Shown here one piece after another: positions 45,053-53,912 of a stretch of DNA of 64,000 bases. The notes beneath the pieces are model-generated. The model was not told the origin of the DNA. It did no database searches and saw nothing but the letters and a program-made list of their open reading frames with translations. How positions within the stretch are numbered: the stretch's first letter is position 1; every line of letters starts with the position of its first letter. A program made the translations under genes and the position numbers. Location of the stretch: contig OZ243096.1 of the NCBI GenBank assembly GCA_965212165.1, forward strand, positions 2,356,001 to 2,420,000, in the 5' to 3' direction. Source of the DNA: RHLJ01 sp965212165. Lineage in GTDB: Bacteria > Bacteroidota > Rhodothermia > Balneolales > Balneolaceae.

Positions 45053-46084
45053 TTACTCCATATCTCCTTCAAAATATTCTATTGCTCGTTTTAATCCAGA
45101 ATCATTTCCTTTAGTTTTTTCGGCAATACTAGATTGAATACGTTCTTGAAACTCAATTGCAGGATCATATCCATAATGTTTTAATAGATGATTCATAGCA
45201 ATTACTTCTGCTATTACTGTAATGTTTTTACCTGGAGTGATCGGAAGTTTTATATATGGGATTTCTAAATCGAGTATATCTAGAGTATCATGGTCAAGTC
45301 CAGTTCGATTCACATCTTCAGTATCATCCCAAAGTGTTAGCTCCATTACAACTTCTAATCTTTTTTGATAACGAATAGATCTAATACCAAACATCGACAT
45401 TACATCAATAATACCAAGTCCTCGAATCTCCATGAAATGCTTACTCATTTGAGTAGCAGAAGCCATAAGAACACTGCTTTTTTTAGTAAGCATCACAACA
45501 TCGTCAGCTACAAGTCGATGACCTCGTTCAACTAAATCTAACGCAACTTCACTTTTTCCTATACCTGACTTTCCAACAATTAAAATTCCAATACCATAAA
45601 CGTCAACCATTGCGCCATGAACCATAGTTTGAAGTGCAAATTGATCATCTAAAAAATCCCTAAGTAGAAACATGAATCTGGTAGTTTCGTATGGGGTAGA
45701 GTAAATCGGAATCCCGACTTCTTCAGCTATTTCGAGTAAGTAGTCAGGTAGTTGATTTCCATCAGTTAAAAATATAACAGGTATTTGAAATTGAGTTAAA
45801 TTCCGAAATGCTTTTATCTGTTCTTTCTTTGAGATATTCTCTAAAAACTGGCTCTCTGTATTACCTATAACTTGAATACGTTGAAAAGTAAATAACTCTA
45901 AATACCCAGCTAAAGCCAAACCTGGACGATTAAGATCAGCTTCTGTAACAAAACGGTGATCACCACAATCACCTGCAGCACATGCGACTAAATTAATATG
46001 AACTCGCTCTTTCAATCGCTCAACTAGATAGCTAACAGTGATTTTTTCTTTTATTGGAATGGCTGGCTGGGGAGTAAATGGCAT
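45053..46084 (-). CDS. hprK: HPr kinase/phosphorylase
   Basis: Bifunctional Ser-kinase/phosphorylase for HPr or HPr-like proteins. N-terminal domain (1-135), then the P-loop GKSGIGKSE with GHRLVADD carrying the catalytic His/Asp region, the HprK signature MEIRGLGIIDV and the C-terminal KLPITPGKN motif. At 343 residues it is slightly longer than in Firmicutes. It follows the hibernation-factor gene by 4 bp. In this phylum HprK often occurs without a sugar PTS, where it is thought to sense carbon state; no ptsH is visible here. Confidence 0.95.
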   Translation of the reverse strand: MPFTPQPAIPIKEKITVSYLVERLKERVHINLVACAAGDCGDHRFVTEADLNRPGLALAGYLELFTFQRIQVIGNTESQFLENISKKEQIKAFRNLTQFQIPVIFLTDGNQLPDYLLEIAEEVGIPIYSTPYETTRFMFLLRDFLDDQFALQTMVHGAMVDVYGIGILIVGKSGIGKSEVALDLVERGHRLVADDVVMLTKKSSVLMASATQMSKHFMEIRGLGIIDVMSMFGIRSIRYQKRLEVVMELTLWDDTEDVNRTGLDHDTLDILDLEIPYIKLPITPGKNITVIAEVIAMNHLLKHYGYDPAIEFQERIQSSIAEKTKGNDSGLKRAIEYFEGDME

Positions 46085-46088
46085 AGAT

Positions 46089-46388
46089 TTAGTGTGTAGT
46101 AATTTTCTTTTCTTTATATCGCTTTAACTGACGAGATAGATTTTCTACTGCAGCTAATACAGCTTGTTCATATTTTGGAGCCATTTCTGTAGCTTTTAAT
46201 ACTTTATTAGGTACTTGAATAATTATTTCAGCTTTTTGAGGATTTTCATTATCAGCAGTTGGTTCTAAAACTATACTACAGCTTACAATGCGGTCATAAA
46301 ATTGCTCAAGTTTTGTAACAGCATCTTCACTGTAATTCTTAAGACTAGTACTTGCATCAAAATGGCGGGCTGTAAATCTAATATTCAT
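46089..46388 (-). CDS. hpf: short ribosome hibernation-promoting factor
   Basis: A 99-residue HPF/RaiA protein with the beta-alpha-beta-beta-beta-alpha pattern: NIRFTARHFDASTSLKNY at the start, basic patches, and the final helix with LSRQLKRYKEKK. It binds the 30S decoding centre and mediates 100S formation or ribosome protection in stationary phase. This is the short form without the C-terminal dimerisation domain. It sits between xer (17 bp upstream) and hprK (4 bp downstream), an order common in related genomes. Confidence 0.93.
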   Translation of the reverse strand: MNIRFTARHFDASTSLKNYSEDAVTKLEQFYDRIVSCSIVLEPTADNENPQKAEIIIQVPNKVLKATEMAPKYEQAVLAAVENLSRQLKRYKEKKITTH

Positions 46389-46405
46389 GAATTATTCCTT
46401 TATTT

Positions 46406-47323
46406 TTATGTTTTTGCTCTTGGGTGTGCTTGTTCATATACATTTTTGAGTCTTTCGACACTAGTATGTGTATAAACTTGTGAGGCTGCTAAATTAGCAT
46501 GCCCTAAAAACTCTTTTATTAATCTAATATCTGCTCCATTATTAAGCATATGGGTTGCAAAACTATGCCTTAAAACATGTGGACTTTTTTGAGTGACTTC
46601 ACTTTCATTACTTAAATATTTTTCAACCATATATCTTACAGCTCTTACATAATTTCTTTGGCCATTTGCTGCTAAAAAGAGAGCTTTTCGTGCATCGGTA
46701 TCAGTTCTTGAACCATATAATTCGGTTCGCTTTTGAACGAATTCAACTAAGATGTCCCTTGCTATTTTACCAATAGGAACAATCCGTTCTTTATTTCCTT
46801 TTCCCTTAACAGTGATTTGTCCTGCCCTTAAATCAAGATCAGTTAGATTTAGTCCTACTAATTCACTTACCCTAATTCCAGTTCCATAGAAAATTTCTAG
46901 TATTGCTCTATTTTGTAAACCCTGAACGGTTTCAATATTAATATTTTCAAGCATTCTATTTAAATCTTCCTCAGTTGCTGTTTTTGGAAGTGTCTTATCT
47001 TTCTTAGGTACAATAAGAAGATGTGCGGGGTTTTTTGTTATGTGTCCTCGTTTGAATGCGTATTTAAAGAAAGAGCGTAATGCTGCAACTTTTCTTGCGA
47101 TTGAGCTTTTAGCTAATCCTTGTTCTGAGAGTTCTCCAAGCCAAAGTCGAATGGTAAGTCTCGTGATAATTTGAACATCAACATTTTCTTCTGAGACATC
47201 CATTTGTATAGAGCAGAATTCTAGGAATGAACTAAGATCATTTTCATACGACGTAATGGTATGAGGGGAAGAATTACGTTCGACCTGAAGGTATTTCAGA
47301 TATTTCTCGATCAACAGTTTCAT
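46406..47323 (-). CDS. tyrosine recombinase, XerC/XerD type
   Basis: A 305-residue site-specific recombinase with an N-terminal SAM-like core-binding domain (about 1-90) and catalytic domain: Arg in GTGIRVSEL, Lys in KGKGNKERIVP, HVLRHSFATHML (His-x-x-Arg), HANLAASQ (His) and the nucleophile Tyr in VYTHTS. All five catalytic residues are present. I chose ATG 47323 over the TTG 47332. Housekeeping neighbours (hpf, hprK) and no attachment repeats argue for the chromosome-dimer resolvase and not a mobile integrase. XerC versus XerD cannot be told from this alone. Confidence 0.9.
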   Translation of the reverse strand: MKLLIEKYLKYLQVERNSSPHTITSYENDLSSFLEFCSIQMDVSEENVDVQIITRLTIRLWLGELSEQGLAKSSIARKVAALRSFFKYAFKRGHITKNPAHLLIVPKKDKTLPKTATEEDLNRMLENINIETVQGLQNRAILEIFYGTGIRVSELVGLNLTDLDLRAGQITVKGKGNKERIVPIGKIARDILVEFVQKRTELYGSRTDTDARKALFLAANGQRNYVRAVRYMVEKYLSNESEVTQKSPHVLRHSFATHMLNNGADIRLIKEFLGHANLAASQVYTHTSVERLKNVYEQAHPRAKT

Positions 47324-47386
47324 TGCATGCAATATGTTTAACTGCGAAACAAAATGAAACCTAGATAAGAGTGTTTTTAAAGATTT

Positions 47387-48538
47387 TTAAACTTCGCGTC
47401 CTTTCCAAGATGTCTTGATACCAAAAATCTTATTTAAGATGGAAATAACTCCTAAAATCTGAAACCAAATTACTGAAAATGGATGTAGTATTGAGAAATA
47501 AATATTCCATTTAAATAGAATAGATAGAAAAGTTCTTTGAATCAATATAAATGCAATAACAATACTAGATATAACTAAAAGCTGATTTTGGTCATTCATC
47601 ATTCCAACTATAAATGTAAAGACCGGAAATATGAAAACAAGAAAATGAATAATACCCATAAATAGGAATTCTAGGATATTTCCAAAACCAGCAAGAAAAT
47701 TCTTCATAAATCCACTCCATATATCTCGATGAGAAGTATACATTCGGCAATAAACTGAGTTTGCTCCATGTAACATCTGAAGCTTTAATCCATTAGATTT
47801 TAAATTCTTTGCAAGTTCCATATCCTCAACAACCTGATCTTTAACAGCCTCATGACCATTAATTTTGTCATAGGAGCTTCTTTTAAAAGCAAAAAATTGT
47901 CCACATGCAGCTACAAATTTAGTATTGAATGTTGAATGCAACAACTTTGGCATCCACCGAGGAGGGCGCTCAACATATTTCGCTGGTAGTAATGTAAATA
48001 GCGCAAAATAGACAAGAGGCACAGTCATATTCTCCCAGAAACTTCCAAGCTTTTGTTGTGGCCATACTGTAATAGCATCCCTGTTTTTAATATTTGAAAC
48101 CGTATTTATCAAAGTATTTGGTTCTAACCATACGTCTGCATCAATAAATACTAATAGTTCGCCCTTAGCCGCTTTTGATAGTTGATGGCATGCCCAAGGT
48201 TTACCTAACCAGTTGACGGGCTTAGGAGCGCCTTTAAGATGTTTTAAGTTTGCTATAATTCCAGCAAGCTGTTCAAGTATAGGTGTAGTATTATCAGTAG
48301 AATTATCATCAAGTACCAAAACCTCGAAATTAGGATAATCTTGTTTTAAAGCGCTTGTAACACACCGCTCAATGACCGATTCTTCATTTCTAGCAGGAAT
48401 GCATATACTAACAAATGGTAAAGGATTATTTGCACTAACTTTGATATCATTCATTCCCTTAAATTCGTACCAATTCCTTATCAACACCGCGGATGTTGCA
48501 ATTAAATAGCACAGTACAAAGTAAAGGATGTAAATCAT
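47387..48538 (-). CDS. membrane family 2 glycosyltransferase, candidate carotenoid glycosyltransferase
   Basis: A 383-residue membrane GT2: N-terminal helix, then FVSICIPARNEESVIERCV with DDNSTDNT and FIDADVW aspartate motifs, QVVEDMELAKNLKSNG (ED base), and three C-terminal helices (about 280-360). The architecture resembles HpnB/CrtQ/CruC-like enzymes that act on lipid acceptors. It is divergent from a CrtC-family hydratase gene and near an acyltransferase gene, which suggests carotenoid glycosylation (CruC-like). The acceptor is inferred from context only; a glycolipid is an alternative. Confidence 0.7.
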   Translation of the reverse strand: MIYILYFVLCYLIATSAVLIRNWYEFKGMNDIKVSANNPLPFVSICIPARNEESVIERCVTSALKQDYPNFEVLVLDDNSTDNTTPILEQLAGIIANLKHLKGAPKPVNWLGKPWACHQLSKAAKGELLVFIDADVWLEPNTLINTVSNIKNRDAITVWPQQKLGSFWENMTVPLVYFALFTLLPAKYVERPPRWMPKLLHSTFNTKFVAACGQFFAFKRSSYDKINGHEAVKDQVVEDMELAKNLKSNGLKLQMLHGANSVYCRMYTSHRDIWSGFMKNFLAGFGNILEFLFMGIIHFLVFIFPVFTFIVGMMNDQNQLLVISSIVIAFILIQRTFLSILFKWNIYFSILHPFSVIWFQILGVISILNKIFGIKTSWKGREV

Positions 48539-48599
48539 AGCGAACGAAAGTTAGTAAACCAAAGGTTGAAGCACACAATAAGTAACCGTTTATTTATAC

Positions 48600-49664
48600 A
48601 TGAACATTTCAACTAAACTCAATGATGAGCAAATAGATCCCGACAAACCCTCAAATGGTTACGAATGGTGGTATTTCGATGCACAAAGTTTAGATAAACA
48701 GTGGGGAATTGTTGTGATTTTTTATCATGGCAACCCATTTTCTCCAAAATATATACAAGCTATAAATGGACTCCCTAATCAATTTCCGGCAATAAGTGTA
48801 TCAATATATAGAAATGGAAAGCCAGAGTATTATAGTTTTTTAGAATATGATGAAGGAAGGTTTCATTGGGACGAAGATGAGCATACGGGTTCGATAGGTA
48901 GTAATTTTTTTAAGAGAATTGAAGTAGATGAAGTGTTAGAATATGAGCTCTTATTAGCTCAAACACTTGAATCTGGGCATTCAATAAACGCAAAACTTAA
49001 ATTCACTTCGCAAACGATTTCTGAAGCCTTAATAGAAAATGAATCAAAAGGGGAGAAACATCAATGGAATTTGATTCAACCTAAAGCAAAGGTAAATGGG
49101 TCAATCAAACTTAAAGGTAAGAGTGACGATCATAATGTAAGTTTTTCTGGAACTGGATATCATGATCACAATACAGGTTATGAACCAATGAAGGATAGTT
49201 TTAAAGACTGGTATTGGGGGCGTTTTCACTTTAAAGAGTCAACTTTAATTTATTATGTAATGAACGGATTAGATGGTAATAAGCAACATGAGGCATGGCT
49301 TATTTCAAAAGATGGGGAGGAAGTTCTACAGAAATTTGATCAAATTGAGCTAGATTACTATCAAAAAAACCTGTTCAGTCTGGATGTAGCAAAGAAGATT
49401 AAAATCAACTCCGGAAATACAAAAGTTACAATTCAACAGCGAGAACTAATCGATAATGGTCCTTTTTATCAACGATTTTATAGTGATGCTGTAATGATTA
49501 ATAATAATAAAACAGTTGCGTCTACAGGTATATCAGAATACATCAGACCAGACAAGATTTATGAAGAAAAGTATTGGTGGATGGTTAAGATGAGATTAAG
49601 ATTTATGAATAAAAAACCACATTGGGTTCAGCGATCTAAGATGCTTTATGAATGGACTTGGTGA
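48600..49664 (+). CDS. CrtC-family carotenoid 1,2-hydratase
   Basis: A 354-residue protein of the AttH/CrtC lipocalin-like family. The N-terminal block NGYEWWYFDAQS followed by FYHGNPFSPKY matches the opening of CrtC hydratases; the second block has GTGYHDHNTGYEPM and DWYWGRFHF (conserved His/Asp/Trp), and the end has WWMVKMRLRFMNKKPHW. CrtC hydrates the terminal double bond of acyclic carotenoid ends, giving a tertiary alcohol that can be methylated or glycosylated. The flanking GT2 and acyltransferase genes fit a carotenoid-ester pathway. A hydrolase-like AttH of other function is the main alternative. Confidence 0.72.
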   Translation: MNISTKLNDEQIDPDKPSNGYEWWYFDAQSLDKQWGIVVIFYHGNPFSPKYIQAINGLPNQFPAISVSIYRNGKPEYYSFLEYDEGRFHWDEDEHTGSIGSNFFKRIEVDEVLEYELLLAQTLESGHSINAKLKFTSQTISEALIENESKGEKHQWNLIQPKAKVNGSIKLKGKSDDHNVSFSGTGYHDHNTGYEPMKDSFKDWYWGRFHFKESTLIYYVMNGLDGNKQHEAWLISKDGEEVLQKFDQIELDYYQKNLFSLDVAKKIKINSGNTKVTIQQRELIDNGPFYQRFYSDAVMINNNKTVASTGISEYIRPDKIYEEKYWWMVKMRLRFMNKKPHWVQRSKMLYEWTW

Positions 49665-49669
49665 GTTTG

Positions 49670-50329
49670 TTATTGGTCATTGGCTGCATTGTATATTCCA
49701 GATTTAATTCCGGTCATTAAGCTTTGTATTGATTCTTCAAAATAGTTAGATAATTCATTTTTGTTCAATGACTTATTCGGTTTAGCTGATTCTCCAATTG
49801 ATATATAAAGATTAGGTTTGTCAGCTTTAGAATGATCAATAAAGAATGCGATTGGTACAAAATCTACAGCTTCTATTTTTTGATATATCCAGGATAAACC
49901 TTCTTTAAATTCGGGTTTTGAGTTAGAAACTGGCACTAACTTTCCTTCTGGATATATAAATAGGCAAGCATTTTCTCTTTTCATCGATTCAACAGCATAC
50001 CGTAATGACTTAATGGTTGATTTTGCATTCTCAAGATTTATAGAAAAAGCACCAATTTTAGCAAAAAATGGAAATTTTCTCATCTGTTTATCTTCCATTA
50101 ATGCACGTGCTTTTTGATTGAATAGTTTTCGATTGAGATAGAGAGGTAGAAGACCATCCCACCAATAATTATGGTTTATGAAATAAACTGTTTTAGAATG
50201 CTTATCAGGAAAATAGTTTTGATCAATTATTACCTTATTAAACCTTCTCCATATGATAAAACGGGTATACCAATCGAAAAACCAGAGTATAAGTTTTGAT
50301 TCTTTTGCAGGTATAAAATCCACGAGCAC
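49670..50329 (-). CDS. PlsC-like (LPLAT) acyltransferase
   Basis: A 219-residue lysophospholipid-acyltransferase-family protein with the HX4D motif in INHNYWWDG, a KFPFFAKIGAFSI block, FIYPEGKLVP (EGK motif for acceptor phosphate or hydroxyl) and a VPIAFFI strand. The family esterifies glycerol phosphates, but members such as CruD acylate carotenoid glucosides. The stop is 5 bp from the stop of the hydratase gene (convergent). Given the GT2-hydratase-acyltransferase grouping, I favour a carotenoid glycoside acyltransferase, with a phospholipid role as the alternative. Confidence 0.75.
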   Translation of the reverse strand: MLVDFIPAKESKLILWFFDWYTRFIIWRRFNKVIIDQNYFPDKHSKTVYFINHNYWWDGLLPLYLNRKLFNQKARALMEDKQMRKFPFFAKIGAFSINLENAKSTIKSLRYAVESMKRENACLFIYPEGKLVPVSNSKPEFKEGLSWIYQKIEAVDFVPIAFFIDHSKADKPNLYISIGESAKPNKSLNKNELSNYFEESIQSLMTGIKSGIYNAANDQ

Positions 50330-50372
50330 TTTTTTTTAGTGATGATAGGGTTTAGCTCCTTATCTTACAATC

Positions 50373-51032
50373 ATGAAAAAGCATAGAGGTAAACCTGTCG
50401 TTCCAATTACTGATCCAAGTATAGATCAATATTCAGAGATTCATACTACACCGGAATCAAATGATATCAAAAACTTGATTATTTCCAGTAACGATGAGCT
50501 TGAATATATTGATATGCTGAGTGGTAGAGTAGTAGGGCAGTTATTAAAACTACTTGTGAAGATATCAGGAGCAAAGAGGGTTCTTGAAATAGGTACTTTT
50601 ACGGGGTATTCAGCCATAATGATAGCTGAAGCATTACCAAGTGATGGTGAAGTCGTCACTTTAGAAATGAATCTCAAGTATCAAAAGATTGCTCAAAAAC
50701 ATTTTGATCAATCTTTAGTGGGTTCAAAAATCAAATTAATAAAAGGGAATGCTCAACAAACCATTGATGAACTAGAAAGAGAGTTCGATTTGGTTTATCT
50801 AGATGGAGATAAATTACGATATCTATATTATTTCGAAAATATTCTTCCAAAGTTAAAATCAGGAGGGCTTATCATTGCAGATAATGTGCTTTGGGATGGA
50901 ATGGTATTGAATCCTGATGATCCTAAATCACAAGCTATCGCAGATTTTAATAGTCAAGTTTCAGGAGACAAAAGGGTAGAGCAAGTACTTCTACCTATAA
51001 GGGATGGCGTTAATGTAATCAGAAAGTTGTAA
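50373..51032 (+). CDS. class I SAM O-methyltransferase (caffeoyl-CoA type)
   Basis: A 219-residue Methyltransf_3-family enzyme: SAM-binding LEIGTFTGYSAIMIA (about 68-82), LEMN as the acidic strand end, LVYLDGDKLRYLYYFENILPKLKSGGLIIADNVLWDG with the divalent-metal Asp and Asp-Asn residues, and RDGVNVIRKL at the end. Known members methylate catechol-type hydroxyls, and related bacterial forms act on tRNA (TrmR). The substrate is open. Starts 43 bp from the divergent acyltransferase gene; followed by a gap that contains only a GC-rich palindrome. Confidence 0.85.
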   Translation: MKKHRGKPVVPITDPSIDQYSEIHTTPESNDIKNLIISSNDELEYIDMLSGRVVGQLLKLLVKISGAKRVLEIGTFTGYSAIMIAEALPSDGEVVTLEMNLKYQKIAQKHFDQSLVGSKIKLIKGNAQQTIDELEREFDLVYLDGDKLRYLYYFENILPKLKSGGLIIADNVLWDGMVLNPDDPKSQAIADFNSQVSGDKRVEQVLLPIRDGVNVIRKL

Positions 51033-51130
51033 TTAAAAATAAAGCACCAGGTTTTCTGAACTAGTTTCTGAGTCCTAAGAATAAGCTTTGATCAATCTAA
51101 TCTACAAAAGTACTTTTAAAAAGCTTGTAA

Positions 51131-51155
51131 GATCCCGGATCAAGTCCGGGATGAC
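51131..51155. repeat. GC-rich REP-like palindrome
   Basis: ATCCCGGA (51132-51139) and TCCGGGAT (51145-51152) form a perfect 8-bp stem with loop TCAAG, and the base composition is far more GC-rich than anything nearby. The core, GATCCCGGATCAAGTCCGGG, resembles a palindrome I know as recurrent in intergenic regions of many bacteria. It also may end the methyltransferase transcript, though the T-run is replaced by ACATTAAAA. Confidence 0.6.
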
Positions 51156-51177
51156 ATTAAAAAAACCTTTTTATAGC

Positions 51178-51390
51178 TTACTCAGTTTCTTCTGTCTTAC
51201 AAGTGCTTAATCCAAAAGGCATATAAAGCGGACAAGTACTAACTAAACTAGTTAGAAAAAATACTATTGCTAAAACGCTTAAAACTATTGCTAATGTACC
51301 TGTAATAACTTCCATGAAGTATAGCGTAGCAATAACTAAAGCAATTACTAATCGGATAATTCTGTCGGCGGAGCCCATATTCTTTTTCAT
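51178..51390 (-). CDS. DUF2892 (YgaP-like) small membrane protein
   Basis: Seventy residues from the ATG at 51390, which begins MKKNMGSADRIIRLVIAL, the DUF2892 signature. Two hydrophobic helices (about 11-28 and 33-52) are followed by STCPLYMPFGLSTCKTEETE with two Cys of the kind found in YgaP-like inner-membrane proteins. The frame stays open for 14 residues upstream of the ATG, but those do not match the family. Function unknown; often found with sulfur or metal stress genes. It lies at the 3' end of the copper block on the same strand. Confidence 0.85.
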   Translation of the reverse strand: MKKNMGSADRIIRLVIALVIATLYFMEVITGTLAIVLSVLAIVFFLTSLVSTCPLYMPFGLSTCKTEETE

Positions 51391-51400
51391 AATCGTATAA

Positions 51401-51502
51401 TTAAGTTGTGAAATATTGAACCAGTAATACAATCCCAGTAACTAATCCTATGCATAAGATGCACACACCAATTAATCGAAGAACCTTTTGCTTAGTGGTC
51501 AT
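51401..51502 (-). CDS. 33-residue single-helix membrane peptide
   Basis: A short frame from ATG 51502 to TAA 51401: a basic start (MTTKQKVLRLIG), one hydrophobic helix (VCILCIGLVTGIVLLV), and a short polar end (QYFTT). It stops 10 bp before the DUF2892 start codon and starts 55 bp after the oxidase stop, so it fits well as a member of the same transcript. AAGG lies very close to the ATG, a poor ribosome-site spacing. The positive-inside layout supports a real membrane peptide; there is no recognised family. Confidence 0.4.
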   Translation of the reverse strand: MTTKQKVLRLIGVCILCIGLVTGIVLLVQYFTT

Positions 51503-51557
51503 GCCTTATTGTAAGTAACTAATATGAATATTCCATAAATGTTATTACAAGTAGTTA

Positions 51558-53912
51558 CTAAAATCTCCAATTTAAACCAGTACCCCAACCAAATCTATTG
51601 TCATAGTTACCTATAATTGAAAAATTCTTATCAAGTAGATACTCTAAACCACTTGAAAAAGTGAATTCTTGGTCAATATTTTTACCTGAATGAGTTTCTT
51701 CAATGAGACCAAAATTAGTCTTCCATTCTAAATGACCATTAAGCATTAAACGTTGAGTTAATGGAATATGAGTATCTAATCCAATTTCAGGTCTAAGTTT
51801 ATGATCAAGACTAATATCAGTTTCAAGTATGTACAATAGCAGATAGCGCATACCAAGTCTGCCAACTAAATCATGATCTTCGAAAGCATCTTTAGTTTCG
51901 TTTTCTGATTTAATACCTCCATATACTCTAAAAAAATCGCCAGTAAAACGTTCATAATCTAACCTAAACTCATAGTTTTCATTCCAACCAAATTCGGTCA
52001 TAAGATTAATCTGATTATTTGTATTTGAATGTTCAATAGTTAAACTTCCAAATTGACTAGCACCTTTTAGTGTTCCCCAGGTAAACCATTTTTTATCCAT
52101 TTTATTAATCATTGCAACAGGGTAAGGAGCTAACCTAGAATCTCTTTCGCTACCTGTATAGCTGATAACACGAGCCATTCCTGTTTTCATGTGATAAAGT
52201 AAATGACAATGGAAGAACCAATCTTTTTCTTCATTTGCTTCAAACTCTATTGTAATTCGACTCATTGGTGGGACATCTACCGTATGTTTTAATGGAGCAT
52301 ATTCACCCTGTCCATTTAATACCCTAAAGAAATGACCATGAAGATGCATTGGGTGATGCATCATTGTAGTATTATTCAAAGTAATTCGAACAATTTCACC
52401 TTTTTTAATTTTAATTTTATCAGAAGCAGATAGTGTTTTACCATTAATACTCCAATTATATCGCCACATATTTCCAGTAAGATTCATTGTAATGCTTCTA
52501 AGTGAATCCTCTGAATGAATAGTTGTTTTTTCTGTTGATTTAAGAATCGAATTGGAATAACCAACATTCCACATTGTCATAGGTTCAGTAGGATCATCAT
52601 TCATAGAATGACTGGTGTGTTCATCCAAACCCATATTATGGTTAGAATGAACTTCTTCCTTTTTTTCTTGATGATTAATTCCATCCATCTGATGTAGAGC
52701 ATGATTCATATCATGTTCCCCAGATTTCACTCCCTCTTCATGGTTCATCATACTATGATCCATTTCTTCCGTTTCCATCATCGTTGCAGCTTGATTAAGT
52801 TTGGACATTATTCCAATCTCTTCTCCAGGTAAAGACATATCATGATCGGTATCAGTATGCATTTCAGCCATTCTGGCACCCATTTCTTGATAATTTGGCT
52901 TTGGAATATCTGTAGCAAAAAGTTTTTGCCCCGAACCTAGAAATGCAGACACTGACCCAGTGACATCTTGTGTAGTGGCTTGAAATTCTAAACTTTGGTT
53001 TTCTTGTATTTCCACAATAAAGTCATACGTTTCTGCAAGGCCAATTAATACCTTATCTGAATGTATTGGTTCTACATCTATTCCATCAGATGAAATAATG
53101 TTTAAATGTCCCCCCGCGATGTTTAACCAAAAATATGAAGATGCACCTGCATTAATTACACGAACTCTGACTTTTTCACCCGCTTTATAATTATCATAAA
53201 CTTGTTCTTCTTTACCATTTACTAGAAATGCATCATAAGGTATATCAGAGATATGCATTCCAGGCATTTTCATACTCCAAAGTTTTAATTGTGAAATAAC
53301 TGTTCTACTCTTTATAGATTCAAGGAGAGAAGGAGCATTTCCAATTTCAACTCCATACCATTCATTATGTCGTTTAAGATTTTTAAGAATATGATGTGGA
53401 TTATCATTTGTCCAATCTGAAAGTACGAGTACTAAATCATGATCATAATCATGTCTTTTTTCAATAGGGTCTACAATAATGCTTCCATAAATACCTTTTT
53501 GTTCTTGTAATCCAGTATGAGAATGATACCAATAGGTTCCAGACTGTATAAGAGGGAAATCATAAATTAAAGTTTTACCTGAGCGAATTGGAGGTGTAGT
53601 TAAATAGGCAACACCATCCATATAATTTGGTAATAGAAGGCCATGCCAGTGCACTGAAGTTTCAACATTCATTTTATTAGTAACTTTAATTACTGCATGT
53701 TTTCCTTCTTTAAATCTTAATATAGGGCCAGGTATTCCGTTGTTTATGGTCATTGCCATTACATCTTTCCCAGTAAAATTGACAGTTTTATAGTCAATTG
53801 TAAGATGATATATAATAGAGTCACCTTTTATTTCAGGAACTAATTCTTGAGCTTTTGAAGAGGATGAAAGAAGTAGTATGAAAAATAGTATAAATATTGA
53901 TTTAGTATTCAT
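51558..53912 (-). CDS. multicopper oxidase (CopA type) fused to a CopB-like outer-membrane barrel
   Basis: About 784 residues from the ATG at 53912 (signal peptide ending SSKAQ; an upstream GTG start would precede the signal). Cupredoxin domains carry HWHGLLLP, WYHSHTG, HPMHLHGHFF and HCHLLYHMKTGM, so all type 1/2/3 copper ligands are present. Between domains lies a long Met/His-rich stretch (about residues 365-445). After the oxidase part the chain continues about 175 residues (WFTWGTLKGASQFG onward) with alternating beta strands and ends in the aromatic RF, the outer-membrane barrel signature, resembling CopB. It probably oxidises Cu(I) and holds copper at the outer membrane. Confidence 0.85.
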   Translation of the reverse strand: MNTKSIFILFFILLLSSSSKAQELVPEIKGDSIIYHLTIDYKTVNFTGKDVMAMTINNGIPGPILRFKEGKHAVIKVTNKMNVETSVHWHGLLLPNYMDGVAYLTTPPIRSGKTLIYDFPLIQSGTYWYHSHTGLQEQKGIYGSIIVDPIEKRHDYDHDLVLVLSDWTNDNPHHILKNLKRHNEWYGVEIGNAPSLLESIKSRTVISQLKLWSMKMPGMHISDIPYDAFLVNGKEEQVYDNYKAGEKVRVRVINAGASSYFWLNIAGGHLNIISSDGIDVEPIHSDKVLIGLAETYDFIVEIQENQSLEFQATTQDVTGSVSAFLGSGQKLFATDIPKPNYQEMGARMAEMHTDTDHDMSLPGEEIGIMSKLNQAATMMETEEMDHSMMNHEEGVKSGEHDMNHALHQMDGINHQEKKEEVHSNHNMGLDEHTSHSMNDDPTEPMTMWNVGYSNSILKSTEKTTIHSEDSLRSITMNLTGNMWRYNWSINGKTLSASDKIKIKKGEIVRITLNNTTMMHHPMHLHGHFFRVLNGQGEYAPLKHTVDVPPMSRITIEFEANEEKDWFFHCHLLYHMKTGMARVISYTGSERDSRLAPYPVAMINKMDKKWFTWGTLKGASQFGSLTIEHSNTNNQINLMTEFGWNENYEFRLDYERFTGDFFRVYGGIKSENETKDAFEDHDLVGRLGMRYLLLYILETDISLDHKLRPEIGLDTHIPLTQRLMLNGHLEWKTNFGLIEETHSGKNIDQEFTFSSGLEYLLDKNFSIIGNYDNRFGWGTGLNWRF

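Noticed and set aside
46406..47323. Tyrosine recombinase as an integrase of a mobile island
   Set aside because: Neighbours are hpf and hprK, there is no flanking tRNA, direct repeat or cargo, and composition matches the surroundings, so a housekeeping Xer protein is more likely.
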